Source of the DNA: Opitutales bacterium
Lineage (GTDB): Bacteria > Verrucomicrobiota > Verrucomicrobiia > Opitutales > T3Sed10-336
Length of the DNA stretch: 59,343 nucleotides
Assembly (NCBI GenBank): GCA_022565335.1
Contig: JAIUMY010000007.1
Coordinates: forward strand, 1-59,343
Direction: 5' to 3'
In this document: positions 33,607 through 44,600 of the stretch, one piece after another
How the letters are laid out: every line of letters begins with the position of its first letter
Numbering within the stretch: the first letter of the stretch is position 1
The notes under the pieces: generated by a model
Databases searched by the model: none
Told to the model about the DNA's origin: nothing
The model's input: the letters and a program-made list of their open reading frames with translations, nothing else
Position numbers and translations under genes: made by a program

Positions 33607-33796
33607 GTCCCAACACCACTCCCAGCCGACAGGCACTGGAGACGCAATCGGGTCGATCACCAGGATGTCCGTGGAGTCACGAGGGTCCCAACACCACTCC
33701 CAGCCGACAGGCACTGGAGACAGAGCAAAGTCTTGAAATCATTTACGGCTCTTTGTTCTGTCCCAACACCACTCCCAGCCGACAGGCACTGGAGAC
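33607..33796. CRISPR. Mini CRISPR-like array (3 repeats, 2 spacers), no cas genes
   Basis: Three identical 37-base repeats at 33,607-33,643, 33,685-33,721 and 33,760-33,796, beginning GTCCCAACACCACTCCCAGC and ending GGCACTGGAGAC. Spacers are 41 bases (33,644-33,684) and 38 bases (33,722-33,759) and differ from each other. The repeat has the GTC...GAC ends and a weak internal dyad (CTCCCAG/CTGGAG) common in CRISPR repeats. No cas gene is present in the window. The rest of 33,507-33,888 holds no gene. Confidence 0.7.
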
Positions 33797-33888
33797 CTTT
33801 CCCATTTTATGTCTGTTTCGTAAGGAACCTTTTCGCCGGGGGAGGGTTCTAAAAGGAGACCTTGGGCTTTCTTGTCACCCTTCACACT

Positions 33889-35715
33889 ATGATCCTTCCT
33901 AACTTCCGACTCCCCGGGAGCCAACGCTTTGCGGCGATTTTGCTCTCTGGTTTGCTTTCGTTCCCGCTGCTCCAGGCAGAGGAGACTTTTGTTCCCGCTC
34001 CGCTGGGGCCGGACGATCCGGTGCGGGGGTGGATGATCCTCTCGGATAGTGTCGAGGATGGCCTCGAGGTCATTCGCCGCGCCGAGGCCTACGATATCAA
34101 TCACCTGCAAATTTCCCATCACGTCATTCACGACCTGGCCCATGTGAGGGATTCCCGGCGGTTGAAAATCGCCAAAATCTTTACCGAAGCCGCCCACGAA
34201 GCGGGGATCCAGGAGGTCGTTTTATGGGATCGGGTTTTGCATCACCTGAGGTATTATCCCGATGAATTCCGCACCGGCCCCAATGGCCGCCTGAATTTCG
34301 ATGACCCGGCCTTCTGGGAGTGGTTTAAAGACGACTACCGGGAGAAATTGGATTTGGTGCCGGATATCCAGGGACTGATCCTGACCTTCATCGAGACCGG
34401 GGCGCGCGCGGAAAACCAGCATTCCGAAGTCTGGCTGACCAATCAGGAAAAACTGGCCGCCGTGGTGAATGCCGTCGCCGAGGTGGTGGTCGAGGAACGG
34501 GGACTCAACCTCTATGCCCGGACCTTTGCCTACACCGACGCCGAGTATGAAAACATCACCGGCGCCATCGAGAAATTCGAGGACGACCGGATCCGTTTGA
34601 TGATGAAGGAAACCCCCCATGACTTTTTTCTGACTCACCCCAACGATTTTTTTGCGGGCCGGATTGCCCGTCCGACACTGATGGAGTTTGACACGGCCGG
34701 GGAATTCAATGGCCAGAGCATCATCGCCAATACCTGGCCGCAATACATTCTCGATCGCTGGTCGGATTTTCTGGAACGCGATCATATTATCGGCTACGTG
34801 GCCCGGACCGACCGTTATGGCGATACCCGGATTGTGGGGCGCTCTGCCGAGATCAATCTGTGGGCGCTCAAGCGTTACTTTGAAGACCGGTCGGTGACCG
34901 CGGACGATATCTATCGCGAATTCATCACCCAACGCTTCGGCGAAGAGGCCTATGCGGATCTGCGACCGGCCTTTGAAAAAGCCTTCGACATCATCACCGC
35001 CAGCCTGTACACCCTGGGCACCAATACCGCCGACCATTCGCAGTTGGATTACGATCCCTACCCCTCCAGCTATGCCCGTCATGTATCCGGAAAATGGATT
35101 AACCCTCCGGTGGTTCATGTCGGGCACGGGGTGGACAAGACCTTTCATTATTGGAAGGAGGTAATCAATCACATCGCTCCCCGCTGGGCCAAAGCGGGCG
35201 GGGCTCATCTCAATGAAATCCCGCAGGTAATCGAAGCCGGTTGGCTGGAGCCAGGGGAAAAGATGAATGAGACCTATCTCGGCTACATCCTCACCCAAAA
35301 AGACGAAGGCGTACGCCTGGCCCGCGAGGCCCTGGCGCATATCCAAAACGCCCGCCCCCACCTTGACGAGGCCGATGCCCGGATGCTGACAGAAACCTTT
35401 GAGCGCACCCTCCTCACCGCCAAGCTCCACCGCGCCACCGCGGCTGCCTACTACGGCTTTCGGATCTATGCCCGCGGGGAGGATTTTCGTTCCGAAAAAG
35501 TTCTCACTGAGTTGCGAAAGGGATTGCAGGACATCGACACGATTGCCGATCAAATCGAAGCCTATCCCCACCCTGGCCCGGTGGGCGAGTATAGTTGGGT
35601 GCGCGATACCCGGCGCGCCCGCTATTATACCAGATGGATCCGCGAAGGCACCTGGCCCGCCCAAACCCGAGGCCAGGAAACCGGCTTGCACGGGATACAA
35701 TTCACCGGGGAATAG
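33889..35715 (+). CDS. Secreted glycoside-hydrolase-like protein of unknown activity
   Basis: A 608-residue exported protein. I take the ATG at 33889 (MILPNFRLPGSQRFAAILLS), giving a signal peptide to about PLLQA; a TTG at 33862 with AAGGAGA upstream is possible. The body looks like a TIM-barrel enzyme: HLQISHHVIHDLAHVRDSRR, IQEVVLWDRVLHHLRYYPDE, LVPDIQGLILTFIETGARAE, RIRLMMKETPHDFFLTHPND and IANTWPQYILDRWSDFLERD. Catalytic acids cannot be assigned with confidence. It recalls alpha-glucuronidase-type barrels (weak inference). A decayed copy of its 5' end lies near 25,430. It follows the CRISPR-like array and converges with the LRR gene. Confidence 0.7.
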   Translation: MILPNFRLPGSQRFAAILLSGLLSFPLLQAEETFVPAPLGPDDPVRGWMILSDSVEDGLEVIRRAEAYDINHLQISHHVIHDLAHVRDSRRLKIAKIFTEAAHEAGIQEVVLWDRVLHHLRYYPDEFRTGPNGRLNFDDPAFWEWFKDDYREKLDLVPDIQGLILTFIETGARAENQHSEVWLTNQEKLAAVVNAVAEVVVEERGLNLYARTFAYTDAEYENITGAIEKFEDDRIRLMMKETPHDFFLTHPNDFFAGRIARPTLMEFDTAGEFNGQSIIANTWPQYILDRWSDFLERDHIIGYVARTDRYGDTRIVGRSAEINLWALKRYFEDRSVTADDIYREFITQRFGEEAYADLRPAFEKAFDIITASLYTLGTNTADHSQLDYDPYPSSYARHVSGKWINPPVVHVGHGVDKTFHYWKEVINHIAPRWAKAGGAHLNEIPQVIEAGWLEPGEKMNETYLGYILTQKDEGVRLAREALAHIQNARPHLDEADARMLTETFERTLLTAKLHRATAAAYYGFRIYARGEDFRSEKVLTELRKGLQDIDTIADQIEAYPHPGPVGEYSWVRDTRRARYYTRWIREGTWPAQTRGQETGLHGIQFTGE

Positions 35716-35737
35716 GATCAAGAGTCCTGATTCAGGT

Positions 35738-38700
35738 CTAATCGTTTTCTTGAATACGCAGACGGAAAAATTGATTTTCCGACGAGATCGGTTCACTGGT
35801 TCGTAGTGTAAGGACCGCAATGTCCTCCTCCTGGGAAAAATTGAGCACCTCCAGATGATCAAAAGTAAGCCCTTGCCAGCTTTGCAGATCACTACTGGCC
35901 TGCACTTCCCAATGGTAGCCCAGGAGGTCGGTCCGCCAGCGAAAGGTGATGGATGGATAACGATTGCCATTGTCCGGATCGGTCCAAAGAGCGAACGTCG
36001 GCATTCCTTCCCGGCTCGGGTCCACGGGATCCAGTCCGAAGAAAAACCGTAACAGTAAAGGGATGCCCCTTTGCCCCGGATCACTGGACGGCTCCCACCC
36101 TGAATCCGCCCCGAAATGCAGAAAGAGCCAACTGTCCCAGTCACCCCCGGGGGTACGCTGTGGTTCCTTCAAAACGGTCAGTCCGGTAACTGCTTCCAAA
36201 ATTGCCAGGCTCCCCTGCGCCGCACTTCCTTCTTCAAGGTCGAGAAAATTGCCGTCCACCCGCAACCCCGGAGCATTAAACGGATCCGGCGCATAGAAAC
36301 CGACGCGGGGGAAGGATTGATTTCTGAGTTGGGTCAATCCTTCCAATCCAGCAACCTCTTCCAGTTGGTTCTCAAACAACCAGAGCAAACGCAGGGAATC
36401 CAATCCGCTCATCGATACAAAGGCGGTCGAGTCAGCGATGCGATTTTCTCCCAAATTGACCTGCTCCAAAGCACCCATTCCGCTGAAATCCGGGAGGACA
36501 CTGATCCGATTCCCATCGGCACTCAAATAACGGAGGGCACTCAATCCGGCCAGCGGCGACAAATCCGTAATCTCATTATCGAAGAGACTAAGTTCTTCCA
36601 GATTCAGCAACCCGACCAGTGGGGTCATCTCGGTGATCGCGTTGCCCCCCAGTTCCAACACCCGCAAACCAAGGGCCCGGTCCAATCCAGTCAGATCCGT
36701 AATTCCTTCCCCGAAGCCATCCAATTCTTCAATCAGCGCCAGGTCGGGTCCTATAATCAGGTCTCCCGCATTCAGCCCCAATACCCCTTCCAGCAATGAC
36801 CTTAACGCCGGATCGGGAACCGTCACAATCCCCGCGTCCGCAACCACCCTCAGGGGGAGTTTTATCGATTCCCGCGCCGGATCATTGGTGCTCAGCCAGA
36901 TATCCACTTCCAGCACTTCGGCAAATGTCGGAAGTGGATTGAAGCTCAGCGTCAAAACTTCATCCTCTCCGGCCATCACCGTTCCCGCCGTCGAGGGGTT
37001 GACCTGAATCCAAGTCTCCGAATTGGTCAGTTCCCAGGTCAACGGACTGAACCCCGGGTTAGCGATGGTTAATTCAACCGACACCGCAGTTCCCGGTTCC
37101 GCCAATACCATGGTTGCCGCTAATTCCGCATCCAAGACCGCCCCGGTGGCAAATACGACCTGATCCAAAAAACCGGCATCCAAACCAATTGAAATGCTGG
37201 GGTCTTTGCTATAGGTCCAGCGGATGCGGTGTTCCCCCTCGGGCACATCCAAAAAGGCCTCACGCCAGTCAACCTCACCGGACAGGCGCCACTGTTCATC
37301 GCCATTCAAAGTAACGATCAAGGCATCAAAGCCAGCTTCCGAAGAAACCTTCTCCCGCCAACTCAACCGCCCGGGCCCCTCTACCTTGACCTCCACCCAG
37401 GTACTCTGGTTGTTACCAATCTCCGCACTGCGCAAAGAACTTTCAGCAAACACCATCTCCTCCGTTTCCACTATCCAGGGATTCTCCACGGAGGTTCGCC
37501 AAACCCCTTCGGGAAAGCCTACCGCCTCACCAATAAAACGACTGTCCCTGATAGTCAGGCTCCCCGTGAAAGAAAGATTCTCCGGATCGCTGGTGGTAAG
37601 AGTAAACGACGGCATCATCTCGTCGGAAAATTCCGGCAAGGGTCCGGCTGAGACTGCGATGGTCAGGGACTCCCCGGGCTCCAGCAATCCCTCGGAAGGC
37701 GAAAAGGCCAAATCGTTCGTCCCCGGGGAAAAGGCAAAGGTCAGGTTCTGCCCCCCAGGGTTACTAATCTGCCAAAGCCCTTCGGTGGTTTCTCCCGGCG
37801 CCCCATACAGGACCATACTCTCCGGAGTCAAAGCCAATTCCGGATTAGGATTGTTTTGCGGTGAAAAAATAACGGTGAGTCCTTCGCGCGATTCCCAAGC
37901 ATCAATGAGCATTCGGGAGGCTGACCCCTCGGTCAAATCCAAATTGTTCCGCTCCAAACGCAATCCCGGCACCAGGTTGGGATTGGCTTCATAAATACCC
38001 ACCTCCGTCCATACCGGATCTGCCAAATCCTCAAAGTCGGCCAAAGCACTGAGATCCGAAATGGCATTATGATTCAGCCAAAGCAATTCCACCGCCCCGG
38101 CCAAACCCCAGTTACTCAGGGGAGTTAAATCGACAATGCTATTGTGACCGAGATTGACCTCTACCAATTCCCCTAAAGGACTCAACGGAGAAAGATCGGA
38201 AATGGCGTTGTACGAAAGATCCAAATACATCAATTCATGCAGTCCGGTCAAAGGCGTTAGATCGCTGATCGCATTATGCCCAAGATAAAGTTCAAACAGC
38301 CCATCCAATGCCTCCAGCGGGGTGAGGTCGGAGATCGTATTACGGCCCAAATACAAAGAGCCCAAATAAAGCAAATCCTCCAGCGGCGTAAGATCCTCGA
38401 TTTGATTATCCTCCAGGTCAAGATATTCCAGGTCCCATAACTCTTCCAAACCCGCCAGACTGACAATTTGATTGCCCGCTAGATTCAAGGTCTCCAACCA
38501 CTCCAGGTCGGCCATTGGGGTGAGGTCGGAAATTTGATTGGCCTCCAGATCCAAAACCTCCAAAAATGTCAACCCCGCCAAGGGGGATAAATCGCTGATC
38601 GCATTGAATTCCAAGTACAAATCCTCCAAATTCTCAAGTGCTGACAATTCGGACAGATCGCTGACCTGGTTGTTACTCAGATCCAAAAACCAAAGGCCGG

Positions 38701-40729
38701 TCAGGGAAGAAAGGCCCGTCAAATCACTAATACCCCGTCCAAAGGCTTCGAGAAAATCCAGCGCCGCCAGTTCCTCCGCAAACAAAACCGCTCCCTCTTC
38801 CAGCCCCAGAGCTTCTTTTACCGCCGCCCGCAATCCCGGATCCGGGAATTCCACCGCCTCGGTCGCGTTCCGAATCGTAAAATCAAAATCAACCTCCGGA
38901 AAAATGGCATCGTTGCTACTCAGGCTGAACAAAGCGTTCAACGACCCCTCCCAAGCCGGCAGAGGCCCGGCCGTGAGGGTAATCGTTACCTCTGCTCCGG
39001 GAGCCAGCGATCCCTCCCCCGGGGACACCGTTACCCATTCTTCGTCTCCGGTAATGGACCACACCAAGGCTTCCCAACCGTCATTGCGGAGGGTAAACTC
39101 CCGGGTCAAGGTCTCCCCGGGTTCCCCAACTAAAGCCCCGAAATCGGGAAGGCCCGCCACCACTGGCCCGGTATCGAAGCGTACCGAATCAAGAAAGGCC
39201 GCATCCAACCCCTCGGATACCGTTTCATCTTTCCGGTAAGTCCAGCGGATCTGCCGGGTGCCCTCCTCCAAAAGAAGGGTCCGGAGTTCCCAGTCGCGCT
39301 CCCCGGATACCTGCTTGAGCACTGTTCCATCACGGCGTAGCTCAAGAAAATCAAACCCCTCCTCCGAGGAAACCGACTCCCACCAAACCAATCGTCCCGG
39401 GCCCTCCTGAGTCAACTGGATCCACGATTGCTGGTTATCTCTAATCGCCCCACTGCGCACGGCATAATCCCCCTCGCGGACCCGCGCCTGTTGCCCTTGC
39501 CAGGGAAGGTCTCCCCCCGAAGTCCACACCCCCTCCGGATACCCTACGGCCTCCCCCAGAGTGGGCGGTGGAATGGTGGAAACCACTACTGGAATCACCT
39601 CCGATTCTTCCGGAGAATTGAAATAAAAGGTCACGGCCCCATTCTCCACCCCGGAGAATTCTGCCGGCGGCGCGATGGTCAAATTGATCTCTACCAGCCC
39701 CCCGGGCGGGACCAGATTTTCCGGCAGGCCAACCTCAATCCAGGGAGTTGTGCTCTCGACCGACCAGGAGAGCGGAGCAAAGCCAGTGTTGGCCAGAAAG
39801 AGCGTACGCGTTGCCACTTCCCCGGCAGGGACAAAGAGGTCAAACCCTTCCTCGCTCAGTGATGCGATGGGCCCCGTGTACAGAGAGACCTGATCCAGAA
39901 CCACCCGATCCAATCCCTCCGAAACACTATCATCCTTCACATAGGACCAGCGCACCGTATTGACCCCGTCGGCGAGAATCAAAGAGGCATACTCACCGGG
40001 GATTTCTCCCGAGAAGCCCGAAACCACCGTCCCATTGAGCGAAACGATCAGTTCGTCATAATCCTCTTCCGAAGAAATTTCCTGCCACCAGCGCAATTGA
40101 CCGGGGCCTTCGACGCCCAATTCGAGCCAACTTTCTTCGCTATCCCCAATGCTGCCACTGCGCACTGCCAATTGGTCCTGAAAAGCCGAACCTTCGATCA
40201 CCTCCCAAGGAGCCTCGCCCCCGGTTGACCAAGTCCCGGCAAAGAAACCCACCGCTTCCTCAATGGGAACGGAGGGCGGCGGTGGCGGTGGCGGTGGCGA
40301 ATCCAGAAAATAGACCCAGATCAAAAAGTTGTTCTCTTCAGATTCAAAGAAGGTGACCTCCAAGATGGCCTCCATCGGTTTCATTGCCTCCACCGAGGGC
40401 GCCGCCGTTATCAGCAAATCAACATCGTCTCCGGGCGGCAGTAATACTTCCGCAGGCTGAACCGTCAACCATTCCGGATCATTATCAATGACTTCAATAA
40501 AGACGTACTGCTCTTCCCCGGTTGTATTGATCAAATTATAAATTTCGGTAACGGATTCGCCCGGCAGGAAAGGCAGCAGTAAAGTAGCGTCCCCATCACC
40601 TTCGCCGGGCAAGCGTTCAGCCGATAACGGCAGAGTCAGCGCGAGCAGCAGCCCAACCCACCAGCTTGGGTTCCAGCGGCAAACTGAATTTTGCCAATGA
40701 TACTTTTTGCCATTTTCGTGCTTTCCCAT
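35738..40729 (-). CDS. Giant secreted leucine-rich-repeat protein
   Basis: A 1,663-residue exported protein from the ATG at 40729. The signal region is long (hydrophobic SWWVGLLLALTLPLSA). Three copies of a ~125-residue module start with EAVGFFAGTW (about 158), EAVGYPEGVW (about 393) and EAVGFPEGVW (about 1,068); all contain the GPG-L--W---SSE---D pattern and end at the LD-V-F/L block common in Verrucomicrobiota. Each is followed by a BACON/ASPM-like domain (TREFTLRNDGWEALVWSITG). Two internalin-type LRR blocks of 22-residue repeats (for example LEYLDLEDNQIEDLTPLEDL) cover about 627-960 and 1,300-1,525. The C-terminus carries SSDLQSWQGL. A PPPPPPPP linker lies near residue 150. It is the third gene of the giant-protein operon, likely an adhesin or surface scaffold. 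Confidence 0.9.
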   Translation of the reverse strand: MGKHENGKKYHWQNSVCRWNPSWWVGLLLALTLPLSAERLPGEGDGDATLLLPFLPGESVTEIYNLINTTGEEQYVFIEVIDNDPEWLTVQPAEVLLPPGDDVDLLITAAPSVEAMKPMEAILEVTFFESEENNFLIWVYFLDSPPPPPPPPSVPIEEAVGFFAGTWSTGGEAPWEVIEGSAFQDQLAVRSGSIGDSEESWLELGVEGPGQLRWWQEISSEEDYDELIVSLNGTVVSGFSGEIPGEYASLILADGVNTVRWSYVKDDSVSEGLDRVVLDQVSLYTGPIASLSEEGFDLFVPAGEVATRTLFLANTGFAPLSWSVESTTPWIEVGLPENLVPPGGLVEINLTIAPPAEFSGVENGAVTFYFNSPEESEVIPVVVSTIPPPTLGEAVGYPEGVWTSGGDLPWQGQQARVREGDYAVRSGAIRDNQQSWIQLTQEGPGRLVWWESVSSEEGFDFLELRRDGTVLKQVSGERDWELRTLLLEEGTRQIRWTYRKDETVSEGLDAAFLDSVRFDTGPVVAGLPDFGALVGEPGETLTREFTLRNDGWEALVWSITGDEEWVTVSPGEGSLAPGAEVTITLTAGPLPAWEGSLNALFSLSSNDAIFPEVDFDFTIRNATEAVEFPDPGLRAAVKEALGLEEGAVLFAEELAALDFLEAFGRGISDLTGLSSLTGLWFLDLSNNQVSDLSELSALENLEDLYLEFNAISDLSPLAGLTFLEVLDLEANQISDLTPMADLEWLETLNLAGNQIVSLAGLEELWDLEYLDLEDNQIEDLTPLEDLLYLGSLYLGRNTISDLTPLEALDGLFELYLGHNAISDLTPLTGLHELMYLDLSYNAISDLSPLSPLGELVEVNLGHNSIVDLTPLSNWGLAGAVELLWLNHNAISDLSALADFEDLADPVWTEVGIYEANPNLVPGLRLERNNLDLTEGSASRMLIDAWESREGLTVIFSPQNNPNPELALTPESMVLYGAPGETTEGLWQISNPGGQNLTFAFSPGTNDLAFSPSEGLLEPGESLTIAVSAGPLPEFSDEMMPSFTLTTSDPENLSFTGSLTIRDSRFIGEAVGFPEGVWRTSVENPWIVETEEMVFAESSLRSAEIGNNQSTWVEVKVEGPGRLSWREKVSSEAGFDALIVTLNGDEQWRLSGEVDWREAFLDVPEGEHRIRWTYSKDPSISIGLDAGFLDQVVFATGAVLDAELAATMVLAEPGTAVSVELTIANPGFSPLTWELTNSETWIQVNPSTAGTVMAGEDEVLTLSFNPLPTFAEVLEVDIWLSTNDPARESIKLPLRVVADAGIVTVPDPALRSLLEGVLGLNAGDLIIGPDLALIEELDGFGEGITDLTGLDRALGLRVLELGGNAITEMTPLVGLLNLEELSLFDNEITDLSPLAGLSALRYLSADGNRISVLPDFSGMGALEQVNLGENRIADSTAFVSMSGLDSLRLLWLFENQLEEVAGLEGLTQLRNQSFPRVGFYAPDPFNAPGLRVDGNFLDLEEGSAAQGSLAILEAVTGLTVLKEPQRTPGGDWDSWLFLHFGADSGWEPSSDPGQRGIPLLLRFFFGLDPVDPSREGMPTFALWTDPDNGNRYPSITFRWRTDLLGYHWEVQASSDLQSWQGLTFDHLEVLNFSQEEDIAVLTLRTSEPISSENQFFRLRIQEND

Positions 40730-40731
40730 AA

Positions 40732-41607
40732 TCAATCCTCCTCCTTTGGTTCGACCTGCAAACGATAAAAGACCCGGCCTTCATTTTCCTCGAATTCAAA
40801 GGCCGTACCAGCTTCTCCGGCAACCACCGAAGCCGGAGCATTTTCCCCCGCCACTGCCGCAAAGACGACTTCCCCATCGGCCTCCGCAACAGTCTCCCAA
40901 TCGATCAAATTAACCGACCGCTCCAGCCCATACGCAAGGTCCGGGCGCGCCAACCAGGCTGGAATTCCCGCCTGCACCTCGGTCCACTCCCCATTTCTGG
41001 CCAACTGCAATCCGCCTGAAGAATCGCCTCTCCACGCCTCCGCCGGATGCCAACCAAACGCATACTTTAGTACATTCGGTATCCCATCGCCCCGAGGTTG
41101 ATCAAGAAGGCCCCGCTGATCTCCCGGAACTTCCCCAAAACGCTCCATCCAATAGGCAAAGCTCATCGCCGTAAAGGGATCGGTCCGCAAAAAATCAGCC
41201 CGCGAGACTTCGCCCAAAACGGTAACTTCCACATCAAAGCTATCGCCCAGAGGAAAATGAAATAGATCCACCTTAATGGGCATTCCGTCTCCCTGAATAC
41301 TATAAAACACATCCACACTGACCGGGAACCCCTCCACCGAAAAATCAGCCTCCACCACACGACCGGATAAACCCTCCGAGGCCCGTAAAAGCGTCCCGGT
41401 TTGGTCGATTCGGGACAGATCCACCCGCACCACAACATCGGCCAGAGTGCGAGTAGCTCCCGTGCCTTCGGTTTGCAAAACCAACTGGACCGGGGCCCCG
41501 GCCAGCCATCCCCCGCGGAAGCTGCTTTCGTAAACAAATTCCTCCGCATGCAGCGGGGAAACCATGAGACCCAGCCCCAGAATAATCATTTGGAAAATCC
41601 GTTTCAT
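40732..41607 (-). CDS. Secreted hypothetical protein in the giant-protein operon
   Basis: A 291-residue protein with signal peptide MKRIFQMIILGLGLMVSPLHA. Residues about 25-140 are a beta-rich domain with no known family. Residues about 145-195 contain FAYWMERFGEVPGDQ and GDGIPNVLKYAFGWHP, the linker seen in many Verrucomicrobiota surface proteins just before their C-terminal domain. The C-terminus has YGLERSVNLIDWETVAEA and ends with FYRLQVEP. It begins one base after the stop of the LEPR-XLL gene and ends two bases before the LRR gene, so it is certainly co-transcribed with both. Confidence 0.8.
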   Translation of the reverse strand: MKRIFQMIILGLGLMVSPLHAEEFVYESSFRGGWLAGAPVQLVLQTEGTGATRTLADVVVRVDLSRIDQTGTLLRASEGLSGRVVEADFSVEGFPVSVDVFYSIQGDGMPIKVDLFHFPLGDSFDVEVTVLGEVSRADFLRTDPFTAMSFAYWMERFGEVPGDQRGLLDQPRGDGIPNVLKYAFGWHPAEAWRGDSSGGLQLARNGEWTEVQAGIPAWLARPDLAYGLERSVNLIDWETVAEADGEVVFAAVAGENAPASVVAGEAGTAFEFEENEGRVFYRLQVEPKEED

Positions 41608-41608
41608 C

Positions 41609-44600
41609 TTATAAAGTGATATTGATGTTGAACCCGAGGAAGCTGAAGGTCAGGCGCCAGCGTGAGAGATCCAACCCGGAGCTGACACTCACCGTCTGCC
41701 CAAGCGCAGAGCCGCTGCCGGTGGCATGCCCGAAGATCACCATCTGAAATCCACTCACCCCGATGCCGCTCTCTCCGGCCAAAGGGGAGCGCATGGTAAT
41801 ACTCAGGGTGGCACTGGCTTGGGCACCAGGCACCGAACCAATAACCGAGAATTGCCCGTTGAAGGCATAGCTCAGCCCCCCATTACGCAGGTCGATGAAT
41901 CCACTCAGGTTGCCCCCACCGGTACGATGGTAACTCGCCCCGCCTCCAACTTCCACAAACAATCCGGTGGCTCCGACCTGGAAGGAAAGGGTTTCCAGTC
42001 GGGCATTAAAATCGAACAGGCTCAATTGCAGGAAATTCCCCGAGGACCGGGCCAAATCAACCCGAATATTGCCATCCGAGAGATTAACAAAATGGCCAAA
42101 GGGCGCGGAGGAGACCTCCTGATTGGCCACCCGGGCGGTGTAGAAGAAGGTGGCGGAGGCATTGTTTGCCGAAGCACTGAACCGCAGGGTTCCCTCTATC
42201 GCCGCATACTGCGCATCCCCCAATTTTATATCAATATCCCCGGAGGCTTGGAAGGTCCCCCGCGAATCTACCGTCACATTGACCCGGCTATTGGACAATC
42301 CCGGAAGATTGAAGGTCACCCCACTGGCCGTGGCCCGCAAATAATTGGCCCCGATTTCCACCGAGTAGGTCCCCTGCAAGGACAGACTGGCAAAGCGAGC
42401 CGCCGCATCCGTAGTGAAGGTGAAGGTGTTCTGCCCGGCCTGAATAACCGTATTGCCACTGATTCCCGTGCTCAATCCCAGAAGCGTGAGATTGCCCGAG
42501 TAGCTGGCATTGAAATACGGACTTGATCCACCCACGTAATGGACCGCAAAGTTCGCATTGAGCGCGTTATTGCCATGGCGAATATTGGCCTGGATCTGTC
42601 CCGAGATACGCGAGCTTTCCACCCACTGTCCATCAATACGGGTAAAGACCAGCGCTCCGGTCAAGTTCGCGCTGCCCAGCACCGGGACCTGCAGGGAAAG
42701 ACTTCCCGCATCTTTTCGGCTGCTCCCCGGCGGCACTTCGGTCCCGACCGTAAAGCGCGGTTGATCGCCCCCCTCATAACTCAGGTAAAGCTGCCCCTGG
42801 GCACTGAAGCCCCCGAGATTGAAACTCGCCCCGGTACGGATCGCAAAGCCGTTTTCGGTGGCTTCCATGGCGATGTCTCCGTTCAGCACCGTTTGGCCAA
42901 GGATCTGCACACTCCCAGTGAAGTCAAAGGAGGTCTCGTCACCAAAAGCTCCGCGCACCACCAGGACCTTAGCCTGGCCCGCAAAACGCACCGCTTCCGC
43001 CAACCCCAGATCAACGTTTACTTCTCCCCGGAAGGCAAAGTCGGTTGCCGAGGTGGCCACCATTTGACCGGTTGCCTGGCCTAATACGGTATCGAGCTGG
43101 GCCGTCCCGCTGATCCGGAGCAAACCGTTGCTATCGACATACCCGGCTCCGTTAACCGTTCCAATCCCCGGCACCGTGAAGCCATTACTCCCACCCACGG
43201 GGTTCGGTTGAACCAGCCATTCCGCATTCCCCTGCAACGCCAGCGTATCCAGCTGCGCAACCTGTACCCGCGGTTCCGATCCGGAATCTTCGTCCAGCGG
43301 CAGGCCCATGACCCAACCGTTCGCGCCGGGTTGAGCCGCACTTTCCGGCAGACCCGCTACCGTAGCCGCAGTCAAGGCCTGGTCATACACCCTGACCTCC
43401 CGCATGTTGCCATCGAACCCACTGGCTCCAAAGAGGCCAACAAAGAGAGGACCATTGCCGTTTTCGGTCAGCGGAACGGCCGTTGTATCCTGCGCATCGA
43501 GCTGCCCGTTAACATAAATCCGCCGTTCCTGCGTTTGGGCATCATACGTAAAGGTCAGATGCACCCATTCGTCTTGAGGCAACTCTGTTTGACCGGTCAG
43601 GTCGTCAGCCCAATGTCCGCTGAAAGCCCGGCCATTGCGGACCAGCAGATGCAGTAAGTTACCTGGTCCTCCGGAGGTTCCACTCCGACTCAGGATTGCC
43701 TGGTCGCCGGAGAGAGCCCCGCTGTTCAGGCGCACCCAGGCACTCACCGTGTAGCCTCCATCCAGTTCAACTGAATCGGGAAGCTGGATACGCCCACCGT
43801 TGGAGAAATCGGCGGCGAAGTTCAGATTCGAAGACCACCCCAGTGCTCCGTTGACCGTCAAGGCCGTTGGATTCGTCTGAACCGGACGAACCGTTTGGCC
43901 GCTGCCATCGTCGAAGGGCAGTGCTAGAAGCAACCCACTTTCATTCCCCTGCGGTCGAGTTTGCGGAAGCAGCGCCGCTAGCGACGGATCAAGGAAATTT
44001 CGGGAGATGCGCAGATCATCCAACCACGCGTTAAGTCCACTTTGCTGAAACGTCCCGACCCGCAAGGCCCCGTTACCCGCCTCGGTCAAGGCCCGGGCCG
44101 CCGTGTCCTGGGCATCGAGCTGACCATTGACATAGATTCGTCGTTCCAAAGTCTCCGCATTGTAGGTAAAGGCGAGGTGGACCCATTGCTCCGTGGGAAG
44201 AACCGTATTGCCGCCCAAATCATCCGCGAAATGTCCCTGCCAAGCCCGCCCGTCGCGGACCAGAAGGTGAAGATAATTGCTCGCCCAACCAGCGCCCCCA
44301 GTGGCCCCGAGAATCGCCTGATCCCCCGATTGGGCACCTTCGTTCAACCATACCCAAGTGCTTACTGTGTACCCCCCGGCCATGCGGATCGTTTCCGGCA
44401 AACTGATCTGCGCACCGTCGGCAAAATTCGCCGAGATGCGATCTCCAACAAACCACTCCAGCGTTCCCTCCACGTTCAAACCGGCCGGGGCTGGGCTGAG
44501 GACATTGACCATTTGACCATTGCCCTCATCCAGTGGGAGGGCCAAGAGGAGCCCTGCGTCATCCTCCGTCGGACGTGATTCCGGCAAGGCTTCCGCCCTG

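Noticed and set aside
33499-33714. Open frame with repeated PVGWEWCWD peptide
   Set aside because: The peptide repeat is only the translation of the CRISPR-like repeat.
34222-36144. 640-codon minus-strand open frame across the GH-like gene and the end of the LRR gene
   Set aside because: It is antisense to two well-supported genes, has no recognisable domain, and its composition is that of a mirror frame.
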